Counted from the stretch's first letter, positions 44,777-54,235 are shown. The stretch: DNA of 64,000 bases from Parvibaculum sp002684405 (GCA_965140395.1 OZ223206.1:62001-126000), one strand, 5' to 3'. The notes: generated by a model not told the origin, from the letters alone. Numbers and translations are program-made.

Positions 44777-46161
44777 TCCGCCGCCCCATATTCGAGAAGC
44801 TGCGCCGCGCCGCCCGCCAGTTCCGGCCGCACCTGCCCCCGATCGTCCATGATGTTCATGGCCTTCAGCCAGGCTTCGAATTCCGGCGCGGGTTTCAGGC
44901 CCAGCGCGGCGCGCACATAGAGCGCGTCGTGATAGGAGGTGGACTGATAACTCAGCATGATGTCGTCCGCGCCCGGCACGCCCATCACGAAATTGCAGCC
45001 CGCCACGCCCAAGAGCGTCAGCAGATTGTCCATGTCGTCCTGATCGGCTTCCGCGTGGTTCGTGTAGCAAACGTCCACCCCCATGGGCACGCCCAGCAGC
45101 TTGCCGCAGAAATGGTCTTCGAGCCCCGCCCGCGTGATTTCCTTGCCGTCGAAGAGATATTCCGGGCCGATGAAGCCCACCACCGTATTGGTCAGCAATG
45201 GCGAGAAGGCGCGGGCCACCGCATAGGCGCGGGTTTCCACCGTCTGCTGGTCGAGCCCTTCATGCGCCTCCGCCGAGAGCGCCGCGCCCTGCCCCGTTTC
45301 GAAATACATGACATTGTTGCCGACCGTGCCGCGGTCGAGCGCCAGCGCCATCTCGCGCGCCTCTTTCAGCATGGCGAGGTCGATGCCGAAGCTTTCATTC
45401 GCCTTTTGCGTGCCCGCGATGGACTGGAAGACGATATCGACCGGCGCGCCGCGCTTCATCACCTCCATCGCCGTCGTCACATGCGCCAGCACGCAGGATT
45501 GCGTGGGAATGTCGTAGCGCGTCCGCAGATCGTCGATGAGATGCAGCAGCCGCGCCATCGCCTCCGGGCTGTCGGTTGCCGGGTTGATGCCGATCACCGC
45601 ATCGCCGCAGCCATACATGAGCCCGTCCAGCGTGGAGGCCGCGATGCCTTTGAGGTCGTCCGTCGGGTGGTTGGGCTGGATGCGAATGGCAAGCCGCCCG
45701 GCAAGGCCGATGGTGGAGCGGAAAGCCGTCACCACGCGGCATTTCTTCGCCGCCGCGATCAGATCCTGATTGCGCATGAGCTTTGAGACGGCGGCGGCCA
45801 TTTCCGGCGTCAGACCGGCGGCAAGCGCCTTCAGCGCCGCCTCGTCCGCCGCGTCGGAAAGCAGCCAGTCGCGAAACCCGCCGACCGTCAGTGAACGGAC
45901 GGGTGCGAACGCGCCCGCGTCATGACCGTCCATGATGAGGCGCGTCACCTCATCCGCTTCGTAAGGCACGAGTTCTTCATGGAGGAAGGTTTCGAGCGGC
46001 AGGTCGGCCAGCGCAAAACGCGCGGCGACGTGCTCTTCATCCGTTGCCGCCGCAAGCCCCGCCAGCCGGTCGCCGGCGCGCGCCGGGCTTGCCTTCGCCA
46101 GCAGCGTTTTCAGGTCGGGGAAATCATAATGATGACCGGCAAATGAATGGCGATAGGCCAT
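44773..46161 (-). CDS. eutB: ethanolamine ammonia-lyase large subunit
   Basis: Catalytic TIM-barrel subunit, 462 residues. Recognisable segments are AKKCRVVTAFRSTIGLAGRLAIRIQPNHPTDDLKGI, YGCGDAVIGINPATDS, CVLAHVTTAMEVM, FQSIAGTQKANESFGI, ALDRGTVGNNVMYFETGQGAALSA and GVDVCYTNHAEADQDDMDNLLTLLGVAGCNFVMGVPGADDIMLSYQSTSYHD. Length matches the family (about 450-460). Sixty-two bases downstream of lutC on the same strand, so likely in one transcript with the lut genes. It requires cobalamin; no cobalamin riboswitch was seen nearby. Confidence 0.96.
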   Translation of the reverse strand: MAYRHSFAGHHYDFPDLKTLLAKASPARAGDRLAGLAAATDEEHVAARFALADLPLETFLHEELVPYEADEVTRLIMDGHDAGAFAPVRSLTVGGFRDWLLSDAADEAALKALAAGLTPEMAAAVSKLMRNQDLIAAAKKCRVVTAFRSTIGLAGRLAIRIQPNHPTDDLKGIAASTLDGLMYGCGDAVIGINPATDSPEAMARLLHLIDDLRTRYDIPTQSCVLAHVTTAMEVMKRGAPVDIVFQSIAGTQKANESFGIDLAMLKEAREMALALDRGTVGNNVMYFETGQGAALSAEAHEGLDQQTVETRAYAVARAFSPLLTNTVVGFIGPEYLFDGKEITRAGLEDHFCGKLLGVPMGVDVCYTNHAEADQDDMDNLLTLLGVAGCNFVMGVPGADDIMLSYQSTSYHDALYVRAALGLKPAPEFEAWLKAMNIMDDRGQVRPELAGGAAQLLEYGAAE

Positions 46162-46223
46162 GAACGCCTCATGGAACTAGGATTCATGAAAGCGTAGCCC
46201 CTGCGCCCGGCCTTGGCGAGGCC

Positions 46224-46868
46224 CTAGCCGTCCACCAGCAGGATATGCACGCTGCGCGGCCCATGCGCGCCCATCACCATGGTCGCCTCGATATCCCCGG
46301 TGCGCGACGGCCCGCCGATGATGTTCACGGCGCGCGGCAGATCGCGATTGCCGCCGTTTGCCCGCGCCGCCGTCCAGATGCCCTCGAAGCCGGACACGAT
46401 CTGCGATTTCCGCAGCACCACGAAATGGAAATCCGGCAGGAAGGCGATCCCGGTGACGTGATCCGCATCCGAGGTCAGCACCAGCGCACCCGTCTCCGCG
46501 CTCGCCGCCGCGCAGGCGCTCACCGCCGCCACGCCGTCCAGCGCGTCGCGATCCATCTCCCGGCTGGTTCTCAAACCGGGGATATTTTCCCATGGCAGCG
46601 AGGCCAGTTCCGGCTCGTCGGAGACATGCAAAACGGGCATGGTTCCAATCTCGCCCAGAACGCGCTCAATCTCGCCCGGAACCTCGCTCAACCTCGACAA
46701 TTCGGAGAGACCGCAAGAGAGCTTCACCGCCTTCTCGCGGAACTGGGCGACCATCTCCTCGCCCGTCTTCATCGCCACGGCGGGTTTCATATGGCCGGAT
46801 ATCCCCGTCGCGCCGCCGCCCTGTTTCTTGCGGGATAACTTGCCGAGGATTTCGTCGCGCGCGTCCAT
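46224..46868 (-). CDS. lutC: LutC/YkgG-type LUD-domain protein
   Basis: Third subunit of the LutABC L-lactate dehydrogenase, 214 residues. It has the LUD domain with the loop SAETGALVLTSDADHVTGIAFLPDFHFVVLRKSQIV and the GGPSRTGDIEATMVMGAHGPRSVHILLVDG end characteristic of LutC. The ATG at 46868 shares one base with the lutB stop. It is followed, after 62 bases, by eutB. Confidence 0.93.
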   Translation of the reverse strand: MDARDEILGKLSRKKQGGGATGISGHMKPAVAMKTGEEMVAQFREKAVKLSCGLSELSRLSEVPGEIERVLGEIGTMPVLHVSDEPELASLPWENIPGLRTSREMDRDALDGVAAVSACAAASAETGALVLTSDADHVTGIAFLPDFHFVVLRKSQIVSGFEGIWTAARANGGNRDLPRAVNIIGGPSRTGDIEATMVMGAHGPRSVHILLVDG

Positions 46869-48319
46869 CAGCTCCGTCTCCCCTTTTCATATTGCTCGAG
46901 GAAACTGCCGCCTTCCGGCGCCTTCAGATCGCGCATTTCGGTCCAGCCGCCTGCGAAACCGGGGAGCTTCTTCACCCAGCCTTTCGACGCCATCACCCGC
47001 AAAATGCGCCCGCCCATGGAGGATGCGAGCCGATAAAGCGCCGGTTTGCCTGCGATCCAGCGCCATGCGCCCATGCCCCAGCGCTGGCCGGTCGGTGTGT
47101 AATGCTTTTCGAATTCCCGCTCGCGCCAGTGCCGCATCAAATTCGGCAACGGGATGCGAACCGGGCAGACTTCCTCGCATTTTCCGCAGAAAGTCGAGGC
47201 ATTGGGCAGGTTCGCCGCATGGGTGATCCCCGCGAGCGCGGGGGTCCACACCGCGCCCATCGGCCCTGAATAGACCGAGCCATATGCCTGCCCGCCCACC
47301 GAGGTGAAGACCGGACAGCCGTTCAGGCAGGCCCCACAGCGGATGCAGCGGAGCATGTCCTGGAACTCGCTCCCCAGCATGTCCGAGCGGCCATTATCGA
47401 CCAGCACGATATCGAAGGTTTCCGGCCCGTCCGGGTCGCTGTCGCGTTTCGGCCCGGTGTAGAGCGAGAGATAGTTCGCCGTATCGAGGCCCAGCGCGGA
47501 GCGCGGCAAAAGCCGCAGAAACAGGCCGAGATCTTCCAGTGTCGGCACGATCTTCTCGATCCCCGTCACAGCGATATGGTGTTTCGGCAGCGTGGCGGAG
47601 AGGTCGGCATTCCCCTCATTCGTGACGAGCGCAATGCTGCCCGTTTCCGCGACGAGGAAGTTCGCGCCGGTTATCCCCACATCGGCCTGTTTAAAGCGCT
47701 CGCGCAGCACGATGCGCGCTTCGCGCACCAGCGCTTCCTTTTCCGTCACCTTCTCGGTGCGGCCATAGCGCTGATGCGCCTTGTAAAACGTGTCCGACAC
47801 CTGTTCCTTGGTCAGGTGCAGCGCCGGCCCGACAATGTGGAACGGCTTTTCCTTGCGAAGCTGGATGATGTATTCGCCGAGATCGCTCTCGAACACTTCT
47901 ATCCCCTGTTTTTCGAGATGGGGATTAAGTTCCAGCTCTTCGGTCACCATCGACTTCGATTTGACGACGGTTTTGGCGTTCACCTCCGCACAGAGACGGC
48001 CGATGATCTCGTTGGCTTCCGATGCATTCCGCGCCCAATGAACCCGGCCGCCATTGGCGATAACGCGCTCCTCGAACTGCTCGAGATAATCGCCGAGATT
48101 TTCCAGGACATGGTTTTTCACGTCCCGCGCCCGGTCGCGCATATCGCCGAATTCCGGCACTTGCGAGATGCCGATGTCGCGCAGCGCGGTGAACCCCTTG
48201 GCGAAGATGAAAAGCCCGCCCTGCAGCACCTTATCGTCGAGCGCATGGCGCGCGTTTTCGGAGAAGCGCTCGCTCGTCACATGCATTTCGGGGGCATGTC
48301 GTTCGTCCGGGACCGTCAT
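46868..48319 (-). CDS. lutB: LutB iron-sulfur cluster protein of L-lactate oxidation
   Basis: A 483-residue LUD-domain protein that carries the iron-sulfur electron path of LutABC. It has a LUD domain (VTGANFLVAETGSIALVTNEGNADLSATLPKHHIAVTGIEKI) and two 4Fe-4S sites, CIRCGACLNGCPVF and CGKCEEVCPVRIP. The ATG at 48319 overlaps the lutA stop by four bases, which fixes the start; a longer frame to 48529 would lie inside lutA. Confidence 0.94.
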   Translation of the reverse strand: MTVPDERHAPEMHVTSERFSENARHALDDKVLQGGLFIFAKGFTALRDIGISQVPEFGDMRDRARDVKNHVLENLGDYLEQFEERVIANGGRVHWARNASEANEIIGRLCAEVNAKTVVKSKSMVTEELELNPHLEKQGIEVFESDLGEYIIQLRKEKPFHIVGPALHLTKEQVSDTFYKAHQRYGRTEKVTEKEALVREARIVLRERFKQADVGITGANFLVAETGSIALVTNEGNADLSATLPKHHIAVTGIEKIVPTLEDLGLFLRLLPRSALGLDTANYLSLYTGPKRDSDPDGPETFDIVLVDNGRSDMLGSEFQDMLRCIRCGACLNGCPVFTSVGGQAYGSVYSGPMGAVWTPALAGITHAANLPNASTFCGKCEEVCPVRIPLPNLMRHWREREFEKHYTPTGQRWGMGAWRWIAGKPALYRLASSMGGRILRVMASKGWVKKLPGFAGGWTEMRDLKAPEGGSFLEQYEKGRRS

Positions 48320-49044
48320 TTCGCGAGCCCCGCCAGCACTTCGGCCACGTGCCAGACCTTGATGTCCGATCCCTTGCGGGCGAGCGCGCCTTCGATATTC
48401 AGCATGCAGCCTGCATCGCCCATGGCCACCGCGCGGGCTTGCGTCCCTTCGATATCGGCCAGCTTCTTGCGCACCATCTCGCCGGACACATCCGGATATT
48501 TGACGCAGAAAAGCCCGCCGAACCCGCAACAGACTTCGGCGTCAGGCAGGTCCTTCAGCTCCAGGCCCTTCACGGATTTGAGGAGGGTGCGCGGTTGCTG
48601 CTTCACCTTGAGTTCGCGAAGGCCCGCGCAGCTGTCGTGATAGGCAAGCGCGCCATCGAAACGCGCCTCGACTTCCTTCATGCCCGCCACATCGGTGAGG
48701 AAGGAGGTGAGTTCCCATGTCTTCGCCGCCAGCGCGCGAACACGCTCCCCCTCCGCATCACTTTCATCGAAAAGGTCGGGATAATGCGTGCGGATCGTGC
48801 CCGCGCAGGAGCCCGAGGGTACGACAACGTAGTCATAGGGGGCATAAAGTTTTGCAAGGCGCAGGGCGAAGTCCTTCGCACCTGCCTTGTCGCCGCCATT
48901 CATGTTGGGCTGACCGCAGCAGGTCTGGTCGCGCGGGACCTCGGCCTCAAAGCCTGCCTGTTCCAGCAGTTTCAGACTCGCAAACCCGATTTCGGGCCGC
49001 ATCGTATTGACGATGCAGGTGACGAAGAGCCCGACTTTTGCCAT
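48316..49044 (-). CDS. lutA: LutA iron-sulfur oxidoreductase subunit
   Basis: A 242-residue cysteine-rich protein with two CCG-domain motifs, DQTCCGQPNMNGG and VCCGFGGLFCVKYPD, as in the LutA/glycolate oxidase GlcF family. The start VGLFVTCIVNTMRPEIG is typical. It begins 53 bases after the upstream LysR-type gene on the same strand, so the regulator may be part of the transcript or drive it. Confidence 0.93.
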   Translation of the reverse strand: MAKVGLFVTCIVNTMRPEIGFASLKLLEQAGFEAEVPRDQTCCGQPNMNGGDKAGAKDFALRLAKLYAPYDYVVVPSGSCAGTIRTHYPDLFDESDAEGERVRALAAKTWELTSFLTDVAGMKEVEARFDGALAYHDSCAGLRELKVKQQPRTLLKSVKGLELKDLPDAEVCCGFGGLFCVKYPDVSGEMVRKKLADIEGTQARAVAMGDAGCMLNIEGALARKGSDIKVWHVAEVLAGLAK

Positions 49045-49097
49045 GGATGTTTCTCCCCTTGCCCGACACGCATGCCGAAGCGGTCTTTCGATCCAAT

Positions 49098-50069
49098 CTA
49101 GCCCCCGCCCCGGATGATTGCCAAATCGGCGTCCGGGTTTCCGGTCACGGTCAGTTCCTTGAAACGGCGGCGCACCGTCTCGCGGATGATCGCGGCGAGT
49201 TTACGATAGGCGGTGGCCCGGCCGGCGCCCTTGCGCCACGTCAGCGCCACGCGCCTTTCCAGCCTCTGCCCCTGCACCGGCAGGGCAACCACATCGCTGC
49301 CCGACCGGATTTCGGAGAAGACATAAAGCGCGGGCAGAAAGCTCGCCCCCATGCCCATCCCGATCATCAGGCGCAAGGCGTCGAGGCTGGTGCCTTCATA
49401 ATCGGCCTGCATGCGGGCGCCGTAGCTCGCGGCCAGGCGCGAGACCTCGGCATGCAGCGGGAAGCGCATGCCGAGCGAGAGCATGGTTTCGTCCCTGATA
49501 TCCTTCATCGTGACACGGCCGCGCGCGGCAAGCGGATGATCCCGCGCCACCGCGAGATAAAGCGGCTCGTGAAAGAGTTCCTCATTGACGAAATCCTGCC
49601 CCGAAAAAGGGATCTGCGTGAGTAGCACGTCGTGGCGCCCTTCGGACAATTCGCGCTTCTGCGCCTCCGGCTGACATTCGCGCACATAGAGGCTCAGCGA
49701 GGGATATTGCCTGTGCAGGCGCGCCACCACATGCGGCAGAAGATAGGGTCCGAGCGTGGAAAGCGAACCGAGGCGGATTGTGCCCGCCAATCCGGTGCGC
49801 CCCTCGCGGGCGAAGTCCAGTATCTCGCGCGCACCGGCCAGCACCGGACGGGCTTTCGCGACCACTTCTCGGCCGAGCGGCGTCAATGTGACGCCCGACC
49901 GGCTCCGTTCGACCAGATGCAGGCCCAGCGCCTCTTCCAGCACCTGTATCTGGGCGCTCAGGGTCGGCTGGCTGACCCCCAGCCGTTCCGCCGCCCGGCG
50001 GAAATGCGGCACCTCGTCCAGCGCGGCAAGATATTGGAGTTGCTTCAATGTCGGTTCGCTCGGATCCAT
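49098..50069 (-). CDS. LysR-type regulator of the OxyR family lacking the redox cysteines
   Basis: A 323-residue LysR-family regulator. The N-terminal helix-turn-helix (LKQLQYLAALDEVPHFRRAAERLGVSQPTLSAQIQVLEEALGLHLVERS) is followed by an OxyR-like effector domain (RLGSLSTLGPYLLPHVV, MQADYEGTSLDALRLMIGMGMGASFLPALYV). Only one cysteine (C132) is present; the GHC segment that carries the OxyR peroxidatic Cys199 reads LGMRFPLHAEV, so the peroxide switch is missing. It is divergent from nhaA and upstream of lutABC-eutBC; it could control either. Confidence 0.88.
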   Translation of the reverse strand: MDPSEPTLKQLQYLAALDEVPHFRRAAERLGVSQPTLSAQIQVLEEALGLHLVERSRSGVTLTPLGREVVAKARPVLAGAREILDFAREGRTGLAGTIRLGSLSTLGPYLLPHVVARLHRQYPSLSLYVRECQPEAQKRELSEGRHDVLLTQIPFSGQDFVNEELFHEPLYLAVARDHPLAARGRVTMKDIRDETMLSLGMRFPLHAEVSRLAASYGARMQADYEGTSLDALRLMIGMGMGASFLPALYVFSEIRSGSDVVALPVQGQRLERRVALTWRKGAGRATAYRKLAAIIRETVRRRFKELTVTGNPDADLAIIRGGG

Positions 50070-50084
50070 CGCGAGACGCGCTCC

Positions 50085-50103
50085 TGATAGATTTTTTCTA
50101 TCA
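50085..50103. promoter_or_regulatory. LysR/OxyR-type operator ATAG-N7-CTAT
   Basis: TGATAGATTTTTTCTATCA is a perfect 7-bp inverted repeat (TGATAGA/TCTATCA) with a 5-base centre. It contains ATAG (50087-50090) and CTAT (50098-50101) seven bases apart, the half-site pattern of OxyR operators. It lies 16-34 bases before the LysR start codon and about 85-103 before nhaA. Binding by the adjacent regulator is inferred. Confidence 0.7.
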
Positions 50104-50187
50104 AACTATCGCTTGAGTTTGCATTTTCTTCAACACCGCTTCGGCCTATTTGATGGATGTATGCAATGAAACCGGAGAGCTTGAGAG

Positions 50188-51447
50188 TTGAGCGTCATCA
50201 TCCAGCGTATCGGCGAGTTCCTGAAACTGGAGTCCGCCTCGGGGCTTATCCTCATGGGCGCGGCGCTGCTGGCGCTGTTGGCGAATAATTCGCCGCTAAG
50301 CCCTTGGTACGACACGCTTCTCTCCACCACCGTCGCCATCCAGATCGGCGAACTGGAAATCTCGAAAGCGCTGCTGCTCTGGATCAATGACGGCTTGATG
50401 GCCGTTTTCTTCTTCCTGGTCGGGCTGGAGATCAAGCGCGAACTCATTCAGGGCGAGTTGTCGAGTTTCGACAAGGCCGCCCTCCCCGCCATCGCCGCGA
50501 TCGGCGGCATGGCCGTCCCGGCCCTCATTTTCGTCGGTATCAACTGGGGATCGCCGGATACGCTCAATGGCTGGGCCATCCCCGCCGCCACCGACATCGC
50601 CTTCGCGCTCGGCATCCTCATGCTGCTCGGCAATCGCGTCCCCCTGGCGCTGAAGGTGATGTTGCTTGCCGTCGCCATTATCGACGACCTTGGCGCGATC
50701 CTCATTATCGCTCTCTTCTACACGAACGACCTTTCTCTCGGTGTGCTGGGCCTTGCGGCCATCGGCTTCGCCGCGCTCATTTCCCTCAACCTTTCAGGCG
50801 TCCGCCGCATCTCTCCCTATGTGCTTATCGGCACAGTGATCTGGGTGTGCGTCCTGAAATCCGGCATCCATGCCACGCTGGCCGGCGTGCTTATCGCACT
50901 CACCATTCCCCTCCGGACCGGCGATGGCGTGGATGCCGGAGTTGCGGGTGACCATCAATCCCCGCTCCACAAGCTTGAGCATGACCTGCATCCTTGGATC
51001 GCCTATATGGTCCTGCCCCTCTTTGCCTTCGCCAATGCGGGTGTCTCCTTCAGCGGCATGTCGCTTTCCGACATTACCGGCGTCTTGCCGCTCGGCATCG
51101 CCCTCGGCCTCATCATCGGCAAGCCGCTCGGCGTGTTCGGCTTCAGCTATCTCGCGGTGAAATCCGGGCTCGTGAAGCTCCCCGAAGGACTGAGCTGGGC
51201 GCATGTGGCGGGCCTTTCGGCGATCGCCGGTATCGGCTTCACCATGAGCCTCTTCATCGGCACCCTCGCCTTCAATTCCGGCGACCTTCTCAACGAGGTC
51301 CGTATCGGTGTGCTGCTCGGATCGACCGTCTCCGCGCTCGCAGGATACTTCTTCCTGCGCTCGGTACTCGGGCAGGACAAGGGCGGCGAAACGGAAGACC
51401 GTCCGGTTTCCCCCACCGGTCAGTCCGCTTCCGCGTCGCCATCCTGA
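50188..51447 (+). CDS. nhaA: Na+/H+ antiporter NhaA, TTG start
   Basis: Inner-membrane antiporter exporting Na+ in exchange for protons, 419 residues with about twelve TM segments. The TTG at 50188 has GAGAG just upstream. Family segments are AVFFFLVGLEIKRELIQGELSS, WAIPAATDIAFALGIL and AVAIIDDLGAILIIALFYT, which holds the paired Asp residues of the ion site (IDD), and IAGIGFTMSLFIGTLAF. Its end overlaps the convergent fbpC end by 28 bases. Confidence 0.95.
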   Translation: MSVIIQRIGEFLKLESASGLILMGAALLALLANNSPLSPWYDTLLSTTVAIQIGELEISKALLLWINDGLMAVFFFLVGLEIKRELIQGELSSFDKAALPAIAAIGGMAVPALIFVGINWGSPDTLNGWAIPAATDIAFALGILMLLGNRVPLALKVMLLAVAIIDDLGAILIIALFYTNDLSLGVLGLAAIGFAALISLNLSGVRRISPYVLIGTVIWVCVLKSGIHATLAGVLIALTIPLRTGDGVDAGVAGDHQSPLHKLEHDLHPWIAYMVLPLFAFANAGVSFSGMSLSDITGVLPLGIALGLIIGKPLGVFGFSYLAVKSGLVKLPEGLSWAHVAGLSAIAGIGFTMSLFIGTLAFNSGDLLNEVRIGVLLGSTVSALAGYFFLRSVLGQDKGGETEDRPVSPTGQSASASPS

Positions 51448-52493
51448 TCCCGCGGAAAGAGGAGAATGTCTTCCGGCGCCACGCTCAACCAGACATCTGC
51501 GCCGGGTTCGACGTCCGACAAACGAGCAATATGGGCGGTCAGTGTCTGGCCGCCCATCTTCAGCTTCAGGTGAAGCCGGGTCGCGCGCCCCACAAAGACG
51601 CGAGACGTAACACCCGCCTCGGCGGCGTCCGTTCCTTCCGGCCTTTCGCGGGTCACTCTCACAGCCTCGGGCCGCATCAACGCTACGAGGTCGCCTGCAA
51701 GACCGTCTGACGGCACCGCGCCGAACGGCGTCACGGCCACCGTGCCGTCGCCGGCCACGGAAAAAGCGTTGGATTCGCCCAGAAACCGCATGGCGAAAGG
51801 CGTCTGCGGGCGCAGATAGAGCTCCTCAGGCGTTCCCTCCTGTTCGATTCGGCCTTCGCGCATGAGCGCGATGCGGTCGCCCAGGATCATCGCCTCTTCC
51901 GGATCATGCGTCACGACCACTGCGGCGACGCCGGTTTCACGCAGCACTTCACGTAATTCCTCATGCACGCGGCGGCGTAATACCGTGTCGAGCCCGGAGA
52001 AAGGTTCATCGAGCAGCAGGATGGAGGGATCCGGTGCCAGAGCGCGCGCCAGCGCGACCCGCTGCTGCTGACCGCCGGAGAGAACATGCGGATAGTCGCG
52101 CGCTTTCTCCGACAGGCCGAGCCTTTCAATCAGAGAGGCCGCCCGCTTTTCCGCATCGGCCGTCCCGCGCGGCATACCGAACAGGACGTTCTCCATCACC
52201 GTCAAATGAGGAAAAAGCGCAAAATCCTGAAAGACGAACCCGACATTGCGCCTTTCCGGCGGCAGGTGCAGCCCCTTCGCCTCGACCGCGCGTCCGTCCA
52301 GCTCGACCGTGCCGCTCCAGGGCGTTTCAAGACCTGAAACGATGCGCAGCAACGTCGTCTTGCCGCAGCCGGACGGCCCCAGCAGGCAGGTCACCCCCTG
52401 GCCGGCAACCGACAGCGACACGCCGTCGATCACGGCGCGCCCCTCATAGCCGTGCTTCACATCCTCGACCCGCAGCGCGGTCGTAGCGCTCAC
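51420..52493 (-). CDS. fbpC: iron(III) ABC transporter ATP-binding protein
   Basis: ATPase of an Fbp-type ferric ion importer, 357 residues. It has Walker A GPSGCGKTT, signature LSGGQQQRVALARAL, Walker B ILLLDEPFSGLD and switch VVTHDPEEAM. A C-terminal TOBE-type regulatory domain (RPEAVRVTRERPEG ... DVWLSVAPEDILLFP) marks the importer class. The start overlaps the permease stop. The gene's 3' end overlaps nhaA by 28 bases on the opposite strand, an unusually tight convergent arrangement. Confidence 0.9.
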   Translation of the reverse strand: MSATTALRVEDVKHGYEGRAVIDGVSLSVAGQGVTCLLGPSGCGKTTLLRIVSGLETPWSGTVELDGRAVEAKGLHLPPERRNVGFVFQDFALFPHLTVMENVLFGMPRGTADAEKRAASLIERLGLSEKARDYPHVLSGGQQQRVALARALAPDPSILLLDEPFSGLDTVLRRRVHEELREVLRETGVAAVVVTHDPEEAMILGDRIALMREGRIEQEGTPEELYLRPQTPFAMRFLGESNAFSVAGDGTVAVTPFGAVPSDGLAGDLVALMRPEAVRVTRERPEGTDAAEAGVTSRVFVGRATRLHLKLKMGGQTLTAHIARLSDVEPGADVWLSVAPEDILLFPRDQDGDAEAD

Positions 52494-54232
52494 ATCAATA
52501 CCTCTGTTTCAGGGCTCGCGCCGAAGTCCCGCGCTTTCGTGATCGCCCGGCTGATGATGAGGACAGGCAGTAGACCTGCCAGCGCAATGGCGAGCGAAGG
52601 AAGAGCGGCCTCGGCAAAACGCTCGTCGGCCGCCAGAGAATAAGCCGTCGTGGCCAGCGTGTCGAAGTTGAAAGGCCGAAGCACAAGCGTTGCAGGCAAC
52701 TCCTTTATCACATCGACGAAGACCAGCAGGATCGCGGTCAACAGGCTGCCGCGAATGAGCGGCAGGTGGACATCGCGCAGCGTTCCCGTTGCGCCCCGCC
52801 CCAGCGTTCGCGCCGCCATGTCGAGCGACGGCCGCAAGCGGCTCAGCCCGCTTTCCACGGTGCCATGCGCCAGGGTCAGGAAACGCACCAGATAGGCAAA
52901 GAGAAGCGCCGCCACCGTGCCGGACAGGATAAGCCCGACCGACACGCCGAAAGCGCTCTCCATGAAACCGTTGACCGTACGGTCGAAAAACCCGAAGGGC
53001 ACGAGAACGCCGATCGCCAGGACCGCACCGGGGACTGCATAGCCGAAACTCGCCGCGCGCGCGGCCAGCGCAGCGGGGCGGGAAACGCCGAGCCGTGTCG
53101 AATAGGCCAGCCCCAACGCAACCGCGACGCAGAGAAGCGCCGCTGCGCCGCCCAACGTCACGGAGCGCAACACCAGGGCCGCGAAATCCAGCGACAAGGC
53201 TGTTGAAAGCCTGGCACCCGACAGCCTTGCGAGGATGATCGCCGGTAACAGGAAACCGAAGAAGAAAGGCAGAAAGCACAACAGGGATGCGCCCGCTCCG
53301 CGCCATCCGTACAGCCTTTGCCGTGGCGGCGACTTCATCCGGGATGTCTGAACGTAATAGGCGCGGCGTATGCGGCCCCTGCGCTCCAGCCAGACAAGGC
53401 CTGCAATGAAGACCAGCAGCACCAGCGCAATCTGCGCGCCGCCCGCCGCATCGCCCATCACCAGCCAGACGTTGAAAAGACCGGTTGTGAGCGTTTGAAC
53501 CGAAAAAAGATCGACCACACCGAAATCACTCAGCGTTTCCATCAGGCAGAGCATTATCCCCACCATGATGGAAGGCCAGGCAAGCGGGAGCGCCACGCGC
53601 CGGAACGCATCCCATTTCGTGCAGCCCAGCGTGCGCGACACTTCCAGCGCGCAAAGCGACTGCTCCAGGAACGCGGTGCGCGCCAGAAGGTAGACATAGG
53701 GAAAGAAGCTCATCGTCATCACGAAACCCGCTCCCCCGAGGGAGCGTATCTCGGGAAACCAATAGTCGCGAGGTGTCTGCCAGCCGAACAGATCGCGCAA
53801 CGCCCCCTGAACGGGCCCTGCATATTCCAGAAGATCGGTATAGACGAAGGCAACCACATAGGCGGGCATGGCGAGCGGGAGAAGTAATGCCCATTCGAGA
53901 AATCGCGCGCCTGGAAAATCGTGCATGGTGACAAGCCATGCGCAGGCGGTACCGGCGAGGAAAACGCCGATCCCGACAAGCACCGCCAGCTTGATGGAGT
54001 TCAGAACATAGCCGGGCAGCACTGTCTCCCAGAGATGCTGCCAATTGTCGCCAATGCCGCCGGTGAGCGCGATCCAGGCCACCGCCGCGACCGGAAACGC
54101 AACCAGAAGCGCCACAAGCAACGTGAGACCGGAGCGGGCACGCTCGGAAAAGAGAGGCGGACCGGCATCCATCCGCCCCGCTTTCCGCCCGGCACCCCGC
54201 CACCGAGGCGCCAGTTTCGCCATGTCAATCAA
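52490..54232 (-). CDS. fbpB: iron(III) ABC transporter permease, fused two-domain
   Basis: A 580-residue permease with about twelve TM segments, a fusion of two six-TM modules, each with an EAA-type loop (EVSRTLGCTKWDAFRRVALPLAWPSI and DMAARTLGRGATGTLRDVHLPLIRGSL). This layout is typical of FbpB/SfuB. The start is TTG 54232; an ATG at 54223 in the same frame is the alternative. It shares a four-base overlap with fbpC and follows fbpA by three bases. Confidence 0.9.
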   Translation of the reverse strand: MIDMAKLAPRWRGAGRKAGRMDAGPPLFSERARSGLTLLVALLVAFPVAAVAWIALTGGIGDNWQHLWETVLPGYVLNSIKLAVLVGIGVFLAGTACAWLVTMHDFPGARFLEWALLLPLAMPAYVVAFVYTDLLEYAGPVQGALRDLFGWQTPRDYWFPEIRSLGGAGFVMTMSFFPYVYLLARTAFLEQSLCALEVSRTLGCTKWDAFRRVALPLAWPSIMVGIMLCLMETLSDFGVVDLFSVQTLTTGLFNVWLVMGDAAGGAQIALVLLVFIAGLVWLERRGRIRRAYYVQTSRMKSPPRQRLYGWRGAGASLLCFLPFFFGFLLPAIILARLSGARLSTALSLDFAALVLRSVTLGGAAALLCVAVALGLAYSTRLGVSRPAALAARAASFGYAVPGAVLAIGVLVPFGFFDRTVNGFMESAFGVSVGLILSGTVAALLFAYLVRFLTLAHGTVESGLSRLRPSLDMAARTLGRGATGTLRDVHLPLIRGSLLTAILLVFVDVIKELPATLVLRPFNFDTLATTAYSLAADERFAEAALPSLAIALAGLLPVLIISRAITKARDFGASPETEVLM

Positions 54233-54235
54233 GCA

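Noticed and set aside
46162..46223. cobalamin riboswitch before eutB
   Set aside because: Only 62 bases between lutC and eutB, too short for the B12 aptamer, and no recognisable core.
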